Part shown: piece after piece, positions 1-11,186 of the stretch
How positions within the stretch are numbered: position 1 is the first letter of the stretch
Layout of the letters: every line of letters starts with the position of its first letter
Assembly (NCBI RefSeq): GCF_009870125.1
Contig: NC_046680.1
Span: 8,866,001-8,930,000 of the forward strand
Origin: Drosophila pseudoobscura
Lineage: Eukaryota > Arthropoda > Insecta > Diptera > Drosophilidae
DNA: 64,000 bases
Reading direction: 5' to 3'
Translations under genes and position numbers: made by a program
The notes under the pieces: generated by a model
What the model saw: only the letters and a program-made list of their open reading frames with translations
The model's database searches: none
Told to the model about the DNA's origin: nothing

Positions 1-3000
1 CGAATGCCCACGAGAAGCTGTACAATGCTTGGCTGTCCCTGCAGACATCAGTCGATGTGCTGCTCGATGTGAATATGTCGAGGGAAGTGCAGTCTGCCGA
101 GGGCCTGAAGCAGGTTCTGGAGAAGAAGGATGGTCTGATAAGAAAACATATGATGGGAAAGAGAGTCAACTATGCCGCACGCACTGTCATCACGCCAGAT
201 CCCAATATAGACGTGGACGAGATCGGCATACCCGACATCTTTGCCCGAAAGCTCTCCTACCCCATCCCCGTAACCGAGTGGAATGTGACGGATCTACGCA
301 AAATGGTAATGAACGGACCGGACGTCCATCCCGGTGCGAACTACATACAGGATAGCAATGGGTTCACCACCTACATACCCGCGGACAATGCAGCCAAGCG
401 AGCCAGCATGGCCAAGCTGCTGCTGTCCAATCCCAAGGACGGCGTTAAGATTGTCCATCGTCACGTGCTCAACGGAGATTGTCTGCTGCTCAATCGTCAG
501 CCCTCGCTGCACAAGCCGTCCATCATGGCCCATAAGGCGCGGATTTTGCGCGGCGAGAAGACCTTCCGCCTTCACTACTCGAATTGCAAGGCATACAACG
601 CCGATTTCGATGGCGACGAGATGAATGCCCACTATCCGCAGAGCGAGGTAGCCCGAGCGGAGGCCTACAATCTGGTGAATGTGGCCAGCAATTACCTGGT
701 GCCAAAGGATGGCACTCCCCTGGGTGGCCTCATTCAGGATCACGTCATCTCGGGCGTGAAGCTGTCCATTCGCGGACGATTCTTTAACCGCGAGGACTAC
801 CAGCAACTGGTCTTCCAGGGGCTATCGAACTTGAAGGGAGACGTCAAGCTGCTGCCCCCGGCCCTGATCAAGCCGGCCATGCTCTGGTCTGGTAAGCAGG
901 TCCTGTCCACCGTTATTATAAACCTGATTCCCGACGGCTATGAGCTGATCAATTTAGATTCGTTTGCCAAGATCGGCGGCAAGGTAAGTGGATCAGTTCG
1001 AATACCTTTCTATGTTCTAAAATGATTCCTAATCTCCCAAAGAACTGGAACGTAGCACGTCCTCGTCCAGCACTGCATGGCAGCAATCCTCAGGAACATG
1101 AGCTGAGCGAGAGCCAGGTGCAAATAAGGAGAGGCGAGCTTCTGGTCGGCGTTCTGGATAAGCAGCAGTACGGCGCGACCACTTTTGGCCTCATCCACTG
1201 CATGTACGAGCTGTACGGTGGCGATGTGTCCACCCGCCTGCTCACAGCCTTCACTAAGGTCTTCACATTCTTTCTGCAACTGGAGGGCTTTACTCTGGGT
1301 GTCAAGGACATTCTGGTCACTGGCGAGGCAGATCGCAAGAGACGACAGATCATACAGGAGTGTCGTGACGTGGGAAACAGTGCCGTTGCCGCAGCCTTGG
1401 AGCTGGACGATGTCCCGCCGCACGATGAGCTGGCCGAGCAAATGGAGGAGGCCTATGTGAAGGATCCCAAATTCCGAGTGCTGCTCGATCGAAAATACAA
1501 ATCACTGTTAGACGGCTTCACCAACGATATCAACAAGTATGACGGGAATATTCTTCCTCCACGGGAGCTCCATTGACAATTGTAATTTCCTTCCAGAACT
1601 TGCTTGCCTGGTGGCCTCATCACCAAGTTCCCCTCAAACAATCTGCAGCTGATGGTGCTGTCTGGTGCCAAGGGATCCATGGTCAACACCATGCAAATCT
1701 CCTGCCTTCTCGGGCAGATTGAGTTGGAAGGCAAAAGACCGCCCTTGATGATATCGGGCAAGTCTCTGCCAAGCTTCACTTCCTTTGAGACGTCACCCAA
1801 GTCGGGTGGCTTCATCGATGGGCGATTTATGACCGGCATACAGCCGCAGGACTTTTTCTTTCATTGTATGGCAGGTCGTGAGGTAAGATTTGGGTCTTTC
1901 CGTGCCCCACATTGTGGATATTAAATCACTCTCCAATTTCAGGGTCTAATTGATACTGCAGTGAAAACATCGCGTTCCGGTTACCTGCAGCGCTGCCTCA
2001 TCAAGCATCTGGAGGGCTTGAGTGTCCACTATGATCTCACTGTCCGTGATAGCGATAACAGTGTCGTGCAGTTCCTCTACGGCGAGGACGGTCTGGATAT
2101 TCTCAAATCAAAGTTCTTCAACGAAAAGTTCTGTGCGGGCTTCCTCACACAAAATGCTTCAGCCATCTTGCGGCCCAGCCTGCTACAGATGATGAAGGAT
2201 GAGGAGGGTCTGGCCAAAGTGCTGCGCCATGAGAAGCACATACGGAGCTGGGAGAAGAAGAAACCAGCCAAGTTGCGGGCCGCTTTCACTCATTTCTCTG
2301 AGGAGCTGCGCGAAGAGGTAGAGGTCAAGCGGCCCAATGAGATCAATGCGAAAACAGGTCGGAGTCGCTTTGACGAAGGTCTGCTTAAATTGTGGAAGAA
2401 GGCCGATGCCGAGGACAAGGCCTTGTATCGCAAGAAGTACGCTCCTTGTCCCGACCCATCAGTGGCCGTCTACAAGCAAGATCTTTACTACGGCAGCGTC
2501 TCGGAGAGGACGCGCAAACTCATCGATGACTATGCGCGCAAACAGCCAAGCCAGAAGGACACGATAGGCGACATAATGCGTATGAAGAGCATAAAAGCAT
2601 TGGCCGCGCCAGGAGAACCCGTAGGCTTGATTGCCGCCCAATCGATTGGGGAGCCCTCCACACAGATGACGCTGAACACTTTCCATTTTGCCGGTCGTGG
2701 TGAGATGAACGTAACTCTGGGTATTCCCCGGCTTCGAGAGATTCTCATGCTGGCTTCTTCGAACATAAAGACGCCCTCCATGGACATACCCATCAGGCCG
2801 GGACAGCAAGCTCAAGCCGAAAAGTTGCGCATAGCCCTGAATTGTGTGACTCTGGCCAATCTCTTGGAGTGTAAGAATTCGAATAAGCTTTCAAGAAACA
2901 TCTTATTTATGTGAAATTTCCCATTCGCAGCCGTCCACATCAGCACCAGTCTGAGCTTGGAGCCGGAACGAGCCTACGAGTATGAGCTGCGCTTCCAGTT

Positions 3001-4279
3001 CCTGCCCAGAGAGGTCTACAAAGAGGACTATGGTGTGCGACCAAAGCGGATTATTAAGTACATGCACCAGACCTACTTCAAGCAGCTAATTCGGGCCATC
3101 CTCAAAGTTTCCAATGCCAAAAAAACATCGAAAATGTGAGTACAAGAGTAGCTCTGGAAGAGTAGCCCTTTGACCGCAAAAACATTCATTTTCTAGAATC
3201 GAAATCGATGACAAAAAAGAGGGCGAAAACAATAAGGACGAAGATAACGATCTGGACAACGCAGATTATATGGGTCCGAACAAAGGCGCTGCTGACAACG
3301 ATGAAGATTCATCGGATGATGGCGTAAACAAAGAACTTATATATAGGCCATTTCAGCGCCCTAATATCGTGATACTTTTCTTTAGGGCGATGACGACACC
3401 ACAGGACTGAAGTTGAAGCAACGCAAAACAGATGAAAAGGACTACGATGATCCGGATGATGTTGAAGAACTACACGATGCTAATGGTTAGTATACGCAAT
3501 AAATATTCACCATTAAAGTTCTTACTCTTCTATTACGCCCGCCAACAGACGACGATGAGGAGCAAGAGGAAGACCAAGACGAGGAGGAGAACGGAGGAGA
3601 CGGCAACGAGAACGCCGATGTAGATGACAAGTCGGTGGAGAAGCTTCTTAGCAACCAAATGGTGAAGGATTACACTTTTGACAAGGAGAATCATCTGTGG
3701 TGCAAGGTTAAACTGCAATTGAGTGTTCGCTACCAGAAGCCCGATCTGACCTCCATTATACGTGAGCTGGCAGCCAAGAGTGTAGTCCACCAGGTGCCGC
3801 ACATTAAGCGAGCCATCATCTACAAGGGCAACGACGATGAGCAACTCCTGAAGACGGATGGCATCAATATGGGTGAAATGTTCCATCACAAAAAGGTATT
3901 GGATGTGAATCGGTTGTACTCCAATGATATTCATGCCATAGCGCGCACTTACGGCATTGAGGCAGCGTCTCAAGTCATTGTCAAGGAGGTTAGCAACGTG
4001 TTCAAGGTGTACGGCATTACAGTGGATCGTCGGCACCTGTCGCTGATAGCTGATTACATGACCTTTGATGGAACCTTCCAACCTCTGTCGCGCAAGGGCA
4101 TGGAGCACTCTTCCTCTCCTCTTCAGCAAATGTCTTTCGAGTCGAGTTTGCAATTCTTAAAGAGCGCCGCCGGCTTTGGCAGGTCGGATGACCTCAATTC
4201 CCCTTCAAGTCGCTTGATGGTCGGCCTCCCTGTGCGCAATGGTACGGGGGCTTTTGACTTGCTGACGAAAATATGTTAA
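1..4279 (+). CDS. RpI1: DNA-directed RNA polymerase I largest subunit, 3' part of gene
   Basis: Encodes the C-terminal ~1284 residues of the largest subunit (A190/RPA1) of RNA polymerase I, which transcribes rRNA genes in the nucleolus; the 5' part lies outside the window. Eight exons join in frame: 1-983, 1043-1536, 1597-1882, 1943-2870, 2931-3135, 3197-3323, 3386-3485, 3549-4279, all with GT/AG introns of about 60 nt. The universal catalytic Mg-binding motif [12 protein letters not shown] is at about 598-633. The segment [20 protein letters not shown] at about 2626-2685 is the conserved bridge-helix/trigger-loop region. The exons at 3197-3630 encode a very acidic, low-complexity insert typical of this subunit in animals, before the conserved C-terminal block. 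That acidic region, not II-type heptads, at the C-terminal side argues for Pol I over Pol II. The stop is at 4277-4279 and an AATAAA poly(A) signal is at 4311-4316. Identity is firm. Confidence 0.95.
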
Positions 4280-4396
4280 TACAGAAGTTCTTCATACTAG
4301 ACATTTTTCAAATAAAATATACAACAAAAATTCAAATATTCGCGATAGCACATAAACCGATAATTCTACAATCGAAGAGATTGCCCATCTCTATGA

Positions 4397-4406
4397 AACA
4401 GCTGTT
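4397..4406 (+). promoter_or_regulatory. E-box (Ohler motif 5) in the Blos1 promoter
   Basis: AACAGCTGTT is a perfect palindromic match to Drosophila core-promoter motif 5 (AWCAGCTGWT). It lies 45 nt before the Blos1 start codon, in the short space after the RpI1 poly(A) signal, so the compact spacer probably holds the whole Blos1 core promoter. Confidence 0.5.
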
Positions 4407-4450
4407 CCTATTTGTTGACAAAAAGTTGATTTAATTAAACTTACGGAAAA

Positions 4451-4947
4451 ATGTTGACTTCTATGGTTAAGGAGCATCATAAGGAGCAGGTGAAGCGAAA
4501 ACAAGAGCAAGGTCTGTAGTCATTTGATTGTCGAGCTGCGTAAGTGATTATAATGTAATACACGCAGAGGTGCGCAGGAAGGAGGCAATCGAAGCGTCCA
4601 ACGAACTCACACAGTCCTTGGTGGACCATCTAAACGTGGGTGTGGCCCAGGCATACTTGAACCAGAAGCGCTTGGACGCCGAGGCTAAGCAGCTGCATGT
4701 AGGGGCCACGAACTTTGCCAAGCAGACCCATCAATGGTTGCAGCTGATAGACAACTTTAGTGGCGCCTTGAAAGAGCTGGGCGACGTTGAGAACTGGGCG
4801 CGCAGCATAGAGAGCGATATGCTAGTAATACAACAGACTCTGGAGGTGGCCTACAAGGCTTCGCGCGCCGCCCAGGCTACAGGAGTCGGCTCGGAGGCCT
4901 CCACGTCAGCCGCCGCCGCAGCAGCAGCCATTAATCCCAATCCATAA
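4451..4947 (+). CDS. Blos1: BLOC-1 subunit 1 (BLOS1/GCN5L1 homologue)
   Basis: BLOS1 is a small coiled-coil subunit of BLOC-1/BORC, complexes that act in biogenesis and positioning of lysosome-related organelles. Two exons: 4451-4511 and 4568-4947, giving 146 aa in frame. The start at 4451 gives an N-terminus MLTSMVKEHHKEQ followed by a basic, Gln-rich helix, the usual BLOS1 beginning. The conserved core reads NELTQSLVDHLNVGVAQAYL, then NQKRLDAEAKQL and WLQLIDNFSGALKELGDVENW, which is characteristic of the GCN5L1 family. The C-terminus ends in an Ala-rich tail (run of seven Ala) before Pro-Asn repeats, beyond the conserved part. It follows RpI1 on the same strand with about 170 bp between. 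Length and sequence fit the family well. Confidence 0.93.
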
Positions 4948-5761
4948 GTAACATGAAGACTTGCTTGAAATCCTTATTTATTTAATTTGTTTGCATTCAA
5001 ATACAAATATTTACATCTATATGTATAATATACACTCGCAGTCACTTGCAAGACACAAGCTAATGGTTAGTGAGTTAGTTAGCATGCGGTGCCCTCGACA
5101 TCGGCCAGCGAGTACTTGTGGGCAAAGTATGGATAACATTATTGGTTGGTTAATCCAACTATCAGACCTTCAGTAGTGGCTAATTATTTACAAAATTATA
5201 ATCGCATAAAGCCTTAAAATAGGGCAGCGAGTGCTTAAAGGGACGAACGAACAGAATAAAAGCGTTAAAATTGAGAGAACAGTAGCTTATACCTTCACAA
5301 AGAGGCAATTCCTTAAAATAAGCGAATATTTTGTAATTGCACACTTAGAATGGTAACGATAAAAGTTAATTCTAATATGGATGATTGTTAGTGTGTTAGT
5401 TTTATTATTATTATCAGGCTGTTGCTGCTGCTTAAGCTACATATCACAATGAGTGTGTGGCACCTATAGCCCGCTTTTGGTGCCAGATTTCTATTATGTA
5501 ATCGTGTTAATTCTCGATTTTTACAAACTACGTTTTTCAACAGCAACAACGAAGTCAACAGATTAAAAGTTTAGATGATGTATGAGTTATAAATTTGTCA
5601 ATTGCTCCCCAAAGCCATAAGATGCGATTATTTTGCCAGTGTTTTGTTAAAATTCAGTCAAGTGTGCTCGTCTTGTTTGCTAAGGCCCACAAAATAAAAA
5701 CAATACAGATGGGCCTTGACGATGAGCATGGTTTTGGCAATTGGCGCGTTTTGTACAGGAA
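4948..5761. other. Convergent intergenic spacer, Blos1 to tra2
   Basis: AT-rich spacer between the 3' ends of Blos1 (+) and tra2 (-). A TTTATT at about 5401 reads as AATAAA on the minus strand and is a plausible tra2 poly(A) signal, which would give tra2 a 3' UTR of about 350 nt. No other gene or repeat seen. Confidence 0.4.
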
Positions 5762-8073
5762 TTACTCATAACGCGATGAGGTGCGGTCTGGAATGAACAA
5801 AAAATGTTTATTTGTCCATCTCTGAGATCCTCTTCAGCTGATATGCACTTACACTTGCGCACCGGCGAACGCGAACGAGAACGTGAAACGCTGCGACTGC
5901 GTACATAACGACTGCGACTAGACTCCTTCGGATAATTGCGGTTTGCACGTTCATTGCGGTATTCGCGGTCGCTGCGTTCGTTGCGGTAGTCACGATAGCG
6001 ACTGCGAGAATCCTTAGTTGTTGAAGAACCGTAGTCGCGATATCGAGAACCACACGGTGAGCCGGAGCGACCATACTGGTTGCTGCAGGAAATGTGTTTA
6101 ATGTGGAACCCCTAGACTAGTGCAAATAGTACGTACCGAGACGAACGTCCCATGTAGATTCCAGGAGTAGGAGTGTGGGGACGTTGGGTTATTGAAAAGT
6201 CAACGCGTATGCGACGGTTGTCAATCTCCATGCCGCAGCAGGAATCCTTAGCGACACGGGCGTCGGCGACATTTTGAAAATAAATAAAGCAGAAACCACG
6301 CGAGCGATGGGTCTGTGAAAGCGAGGGATTAGAAAAATAAGAAGAACAATGTGGACAAACATGGAAATGTGTGAAGATGTGGAAACAAGCCTTTAGTGGT
6401 TTGCTATGTTTGTATAGCAAGCACTCACAATTGTTACCTATTTTTATCTAGCCAGACATCCAACCGGACAGGACAGCAAACACTTAAAGCTGTTCCGCCA
6501 TTAGTGGTGGAGTCTGGCAACTTAGGGAGTGTGCACCTTTAACCGAACTTACCTGGGCATCGATAATCATTTGAATGCGCTCAATGGGGCCGTATTTGCT
6601 GAAAAGGTCGCGCACCTTCTCCTGGGAAGTATTGGTACTCAAGCCGAAGACGCCAATGCAGCGGTTTGTCTTAGGACGTTCCGAGGATCCTCGAATCTAT
6701 GAAATACGCACGGTTAAAAAGACCAAAAATAATTCATACGCATCGCATGCAAATACCTGACGGTCCTGTGACTGGCGCCTAGAGCGGTTGCGTGCTCCTG
6801 AAGGCGATATGGAGCGGGATTGCGAGTAAGAACGCGAGCGCGAACGGCGACGTGAGCCCGAGCTGCGGTTGCTCCCATAGTATTCCAAATGAGACCTTGA
6901 TTTTGTGTTAGAATGGAATTTGATCATTAAATCTTCGATGGTTCTGGCTGTTCTTCTTTTTGTTGTGTGTTTTGTAATTGAAATTGATTTTGACACTTGA
7001 AAAATGTTTGTGTTTTGTGTGGCTCTGAGTTCTGATTTTGATTCGATGGGAAGGAACTTTGCTTGGGGTCTCAACCAATTTGTTATTTAAGGCTTTGATT
7101 CTGTTTCGATGACCGTTCTTCTTTTTACTGATTTTGACACTTGAAACTGTTTGCGAATTGTGTTTTGTGTGGCTCTGAATTCTGCATCGTATCGACGGCA
7201 AGAATGGCTGCTCTTCTTTCTTTTGTGTTTTTAATTGAAACTGATTTTCACCCTTGAATAATGGTTGCAAATTGTGTTTTGTGTGGGGCTCTGAGTTCTG
7301 ATTTTGATTCGATGGGAAGGAACTTTGCTTGGGGTCTCAACCAATTTGTTATTTGTGGCTTTGAATCTGTTTCGATGACCGTTCTTCTTTTTACTGATTT
7401 TGGCACTTGAAAACTGGTTGCGAATTGTGTCTTTCTGTGGCTCGGAATTCTGCATCGTATCGACGGCAAGAATGGCTGTTCTTCTTTCTGTTGTGTGTTT
7501 CAATTGAAAATGATTTTGACACTTGAAAAATGTTTGTATTTTGTGTGGCTCTGAGCTCTGATTCGATGGAAAGAAAATTTGCTTAGCTTTTCAATAAATT
7601 CAAATCAATGGCCTGTTGGAAAATTCAATTAATTAATGCGCACTTTTTCTTACATGTTGATTGGTTTTTTTCTTGCACAATTTTTTGATCAGCAGGAACC
7701 ACTTTCGTTGAAACGACAAATTAAAATGAAGGATTCCAAATGACAATTCAGAATATAGCCTACTCGATGTCGATACCCGGTTACTCGATATCTACATTTG
7801 TTGTAATTACCTGAGGGATGGGCTATTTTCGTGTCTGGACGAGGCAGACGATGAGGAGCCAGACGATGACGACGATCCGGAACGCTTGTGTTTGTAGTTC
7901 CTGTAACTGCACTATTAAAGACCCCGGGTCACCTTTTTTCCTTTTTATGGCTTACCTGGCATGGTTGCGATGCGAATGACTTCCATCCTTGGGAGAACGC
8001 GAGCGCTTTGGTTTAGAGTTGTTATTGTACGTTATTATGAAAGATGCAGTCTGCAAAGCTGGTAACTCACCAT
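5762..8073 (-). CDS. tra2: Transformer-2, SR-type splicing regulator
   Basis: Tra2 is an RNA-binding nuclear splicing factor that, with Tra in females, activates female-specific dsx and fru splicing, and also acts in the male germ line. Eight coding exons (minus strand, 5' to 3'): 8073-8071 (the ATG alone), 8005-7956, 7900-7811, 6895-6757, 6696-6553, 6312-6137, 6082-5853, 5787-5762; total 858 nt = 285 aa, in frame. Order: Arg/Ser-rich N-domain ([15 protein letters not shown]), RRM with RNP2 CIGVFGL and RNP1 RGFCFIYF, the Tra2-specific linker [13 protein letters not shown], then a C-terminal RS domain rich in Arg, Tyr and Ser ending RTSSRYE. The fly protein I recall is 264 aa and ends very similarly (RTSSRY), which supports the tiny last exon. 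If the 65-nt last intron is kept, the frame stays open to about 5680 and replaces the end of the protein. The start assignment (ATG flush with a splice donor) is less certain than the rest. Confidence 0.93.
6945..7570. repeat. Tandem repeat of about 260 bp in the large tra2 intron
   Basis: The 915-nt intron 6896-7810 holds about 2.5 diverged copies of a ~260-bp unit; near-identical starts (GTTCTTCTTTYTGTTGTGTG-like) are at about 6948, 7211 and 7468. Each unit contains two shorter related parts, both ending in 'TTTTGACACTTGAAA'-like text (for example 7112 and 7381). The copies carry open frames on the minus strand, but these are shadows of the repeat, not exons. Confidence 0.75.
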
Positions 8074-8135
8074 CTTAAAATGTTTATTCTACGATTTATA
8101 TTTAAGTGCAAAAGCCGTCGAAATTTATTTCACTG

Positions 8136-8282
8136 CAGCGTGACCACGGATTTATCGTTAAGATATACCGTCCGACCCTCAGAAATATACCAAAATATAC
8201 CCTCTCATTTTTTAAATATACCGTAAATATACTGACGAGTTTCAGTTCTATTATATGTACATATTCCTCGTTTTTGAATGAT
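8136..8282 (-). promoter_or_regulatory. Motif 6 / motif 1 promoter-like repeat between tra2 and ZCCHC4
   Basis: A copy of a dispersed repeat that contains several close matches to core-promoter motif 6 (KTYRGTATWTTT; here as AAATATACC/ATATACCG on the + strand), a TTATCG element, and GTGACCACGG, one base off the reverse of motif 1 (YGGTCACACTR). It lies just upstream of tra2 (start at 8073) and on the 5' side of ZCCHC4, so it may drive one or both divergent genes. Related copies are at about 26025-26245, 28300-28800, 29410-29640 and 30590-30862. Confidence 0.65.
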
Positions 8283-8624
8283 TAATGAATTAATTTATTA
8301 CTTGATTGGCTTGTTTTAAATACTTGACTTTGATGTTTTATGCCTCAATTTTGTTTCCTCAACAACAATATAGCGTCTCTAAGCCCGAACTTAGCCCACT
8401 TAATAGAGCTAACATCGATGTCATCGATCTGGGATCTAATTCAGAAAGTTCGCTTGTGTACTCACTCATTGATATCATTGCACATTGAAGAACTCTAGCG
8501 GTCTTAAAACGTAAGTAGCTTTACCTATAGCGTTATATTACTTTAGATTGAACCGTGTCGATATCGATATCAAAAGAGGACAGCGCCATACCTTGTTTAC
8601 GTTATCGAACATTGGGAGTGAGAA
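8283..8624 (+). promoter_or_regulatory. ZCCHC4 upstream region with DRE palindrome
   Basis: Contains TATCGATA at 8562-8569, a perfect DRE (DREF-binding element typical of housekeeping gene promoters), 56 nt before the ZCCHC4 start, and two further ATCGAT cores at about 8415-8427. The 19-bp string TGGGATCTAATTCAGAAAG near 8426 recurs inverted near 28113 and, diverged, near 51840. Confidence 0.55.
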
Positions 8625-10059
8625 ATGCCGGAAAAGGAAAACACAAATGAAAAGCTGTTGCTTCAAGTGCAGGAAGACTGGGCTGACGAGGCGGAACAAC
8701 ATCCCAGCTGTCAGCATGGTCCCACAGTGCTTTTCTACCGCCAGTCGCAACGTCCCGACCAGGGGTACTATGCCTGTTCGGCCCACAGGGACTCCAAACT
8801 GTGCAATTTCCACATGGCCGCGGATAAATGGGAGCGTAGTAGACTGAAGGACGTATTAGTTGAAAAAAACTACCCAGAAGCGTCCGGCCACGTTCTGAAA
8901 GCATCTGATTCCGACCCAACAAAGAGTATACTGGCTCTCGCGCAGGATAAAGTGAATGCTCAGTATTTCTTTGATGAAGCGGCGTTGGACTTCTTGGCGG
9001 ATCAGTGTCGTTGCCTGGGAATAACGTGAGTGGAATTTAATTGTGGCATTAATATATATAATCCCTATCATCATGACAGCAAGGTGGTCTGCATGGGCGC
9101 TCCTCGGCTGCATTTTCGCCTGCGCGCGAATTACAAAAGTTTCCTCCTGGATCTGGATGAGCGCTTCGCCCGTTACCTTGGTGCGGAGGAGTTCTGCCTG
9201 TACAACATGTGCAACAATCACTTCTTCTACAAGCGTAAACCTTTCGAAAAGTTCCTGCAATGCTCTGCGTGAGTCGTTTCTTTAAGAACAATGTGTACAT
9301 AAATCCAAATGATGAATTTCCAGCGAGGACCGTTTGCTGATAGTGACCGATCCTCCGTTTGGGTGCCGAACAGAACTAATTGCCCACACCTTGCGCGCTC
9401 TCCGATGGCGCCACAATCGCATCAACCAGCTGCCCGTTACCCCGCTGTCTATATTTTGGATATTTCCCTACTTCTCCATCAACCACATCAGGCAGGAAAT
9501 GCCAGAGATGGAAATGAGCGACTACCGGATAAACTATTCCAACCACTCGAGGTACACGAATGTTGGCAAGGAGAGTCGGTTCTGCGGTTCGCCCGTCCGT
9601 CTGTTCACCAACGTGCCTCTGCAATTACTGAACCTGCCACAGAACGAGGGCTACAAGTACTGCCCAAAATGTTGCCTTCACACGGCCAGTGATAATCTCC
9701 ACTGCGGGCGATGTCAGAAGTGCACCTCGAAGAATGGCCAGACCTACCGACATTGTAACGAATGTGATATGTGCGTCAAGCCCAGCTATGTCCACTGCCA
9801 CAGCTGTCGCCGCTGCACCCAACGCGAAGGACACGACTGTTCCTTCTATCAAACCAAGCAACAGTGCTGGCTATGTGGTCAGCGTGGACACATTGAGACG
9901 AATTGCGGCGTATGGAAGACGCAACGGAAACGATCTCGGACGGGCTGCCTCCTGTGTGGTCGGCAGGACCATAGGGAGCGACGGTGCCAGCATCGTGGGA
10001 GATACTTCAAGGAACATCAATTTTTGGGCCACACATCGATTCAGTGTCTAAGCAACTGA
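8625..10059 (+). CDS. ZCCHC4-type 28S rRNA N6-adenosine methyltransferase
   Basis: Homologue of ZCCHC4, which in humans deposits m6A on 28S rRNA. Three exons: 8625-9025, 9080-9268, 9324-10059; 1326 nt = 441 aa, in frame. Order: N-terminal GRF-type zinc finger (Cys/His around residues 22-60, HPSCQHG...YYACSAHRD...CNFH), a methyltransferase domain whose catalytic DPPF motif (VTDPPFG) is at the start of exon 3, then a Cys/His-rich CTCHY/DHHC-like array (CPKCC...HCGRCQKCTS...HCNECDMC...CHSCRRC) and a CCHC knuckle CWLCGQRGHIETNC. A second knuckle-like CLLCGRQDHRERRC follows. This domain order is specific to ZCCHC4. The 3' end of this gene from about 9885 is duplicated inverted at 27.73-27.88 kb. 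I do not know the fly gene symbol. Confidence 0.9.
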
Positions 10060-10485
10060 CCCACTGAATTGATCTACTTGTTATGTTTAATACAAAATTT
10101 ATTTGTTCTTAACACTTGTTTATTCTTACAAATTTTGAATTGCAACGGTTATTGTGGATTGGAATTCTTAGTCGTCAAGCTCTCATCATGAGATATCAAG
10201 ATTTGCAGGACGAAGGGTTAGCAAATTTTGAAAGTATTACGTGCATATTTTTAACGACGCAGAAGGGGATGAAACTTAGATTAAGGTAATAATAATTTCA
10301 TGTGGAAAACACACCAATGCTTATGTTTTGGCTGCCTCTGCTTCTGTTTCGGTATGAAAGAAATGATTACGTCGACAGTGCTCACGTTTGTTGAGGTGAA
10401 AGTATTTTATTGGCTATGAACGTAATGGCTTAAGAACGATTGTATTTCCCCCAAATGTGCAGCATGAAAACGGAAGCAATGTTAT
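9885..10485 (+). repeat. Inverted duplication, copy 1 (ZCCHC4 3' end + spacer + Sec61-beta stub)
   Basis: From the codons VDTLRRIAAYGRR-like (other frame) near 9885 through the stop of ZCCHC4 and the spacer to about 10485, the sequence matches the reverse complement of about 27213-27885. Shared landmarks: the text around the ZCCHC4 stop (CTGACCCACTGAATTGATCT), AACACTTGTTTATTCTTACA, and TCTCATCATGAGA. Similarity stops sharply just past 10485. In this copy ZCCHC4 is complete and Sec61-beta is only a 3' stub. Confidence 0.9.
10395..10485 (-). pseudogene. 3' stub of Sec61-beta
   Basis: Read on the minus strand this gives the last codons of Sec61-beta ([13 protein letters not shown]-like), its stop and an AATAAA-containing 3' UTR, but nothing upstream: the match ends in the transmembrane segment. 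It is a by-product of the inverted duplication, not a gene. Confidence 0.8.
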
Positions 10486-10637
10486 CTACACAACACTGCA
10501 GCTTTTATGACTGCAAAATTTAATCGAAATGCTATAAGCGACTGATTCCAGAAATATATTTTTATGACCATAACATAAATTATAAATAATGCAATCCCTT
10601 ATCTAAAATCACAGAGTTTTACTACACAAGACCAAAC

Positions 10638-11186
10638 CTAATGGCTGCGACTCCCGTACCACTGATTTTTCACCATTACAAAGTTATAAAGTCTTTCCTG
10701 CTCAATGTTGTATAGATCCGTTATGGTTTTACAGACGCGCTCGTCGTTAAAATGACTCTTTGGTGGCGCCTCAAGTAAATTTCCTTTGGTAAACCACTTT
10801 AATTCCGAAAAGTGCTTCTTGACACTGGCGCGCAAGCCAGCTCCACTGAATACCGGCTTTCGGAATAGGTCATACATATTCTTTTTGCCAAATTTCTGGT
10901 GAATCTGATCCACAGTCTGGTCTATATCAGACTGCTTGCAATAATAAATGTACCACAGCTTTCGTTCCGGCGCGCGTAAATCAGTTAGGCTCAAAACGCC
11001 GAAAAATTCGACCACATATGTATTAAATTTTGGTGGATCATCCTTGGGTATCGTAAGCAACAAATACCTCAAATGTTTATCAAATTCTTCGTTGGCTGGA
11101 GAGAGATTAGTCATCAATATTAGCTGACAGACTTGAGGCAAAGAGTTTGTGTTACCTGAATCTGTGTCTTTTATTTTAGCTGCCAT
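10638..11186 (-). CDS. Unrecognised family protein A1 (tandem copy)
   Basis: I do not recognise this family. The 549-nt reading frame is open throughout, but an intron is likely: a donor GTAACA at 11155 and acceptor CTCTCTCCAG ending 11096 bound exactly 60 nt with a CTAAT branch site, and the same phase-1 intron position exists in gene B. Exons are then 11186-11156 and 11095-10638, giving 162 aa (182 aa if unspliced). The protein is soluble, has no signal peptide or membrane segment, and shares with gene B a core EFFGVLSLTDLR...KLWYIYY...NMYDLFRKPVFSGAGLR...KKHF..LKW..KGNLLEAPP. The conserved Trp/Tyr and basic residues suggest a small folded domain, perhaps nucleic-acid or protein binding, but that is a guess. 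It forms a module with gene B downstream on the same strand order. Confidence 0.75.
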   Translation of the reverse strand: MAAKIKDTDSGNTNSLPQVCQLILMTNLSPANEEFDKHLRYLLLTIPKDDPPKFNTYVVEFFGVLSLTDLRAPERKLWYIYYCKQSDIDQTVDQIHQKFGKKNMYDLFRKPVFSGAGLRASVKKHFSELKWFTKGNLLEAPPKSHFNDERVCKTITDLYNIEQERLYNFVMVKNQWYGSRSH

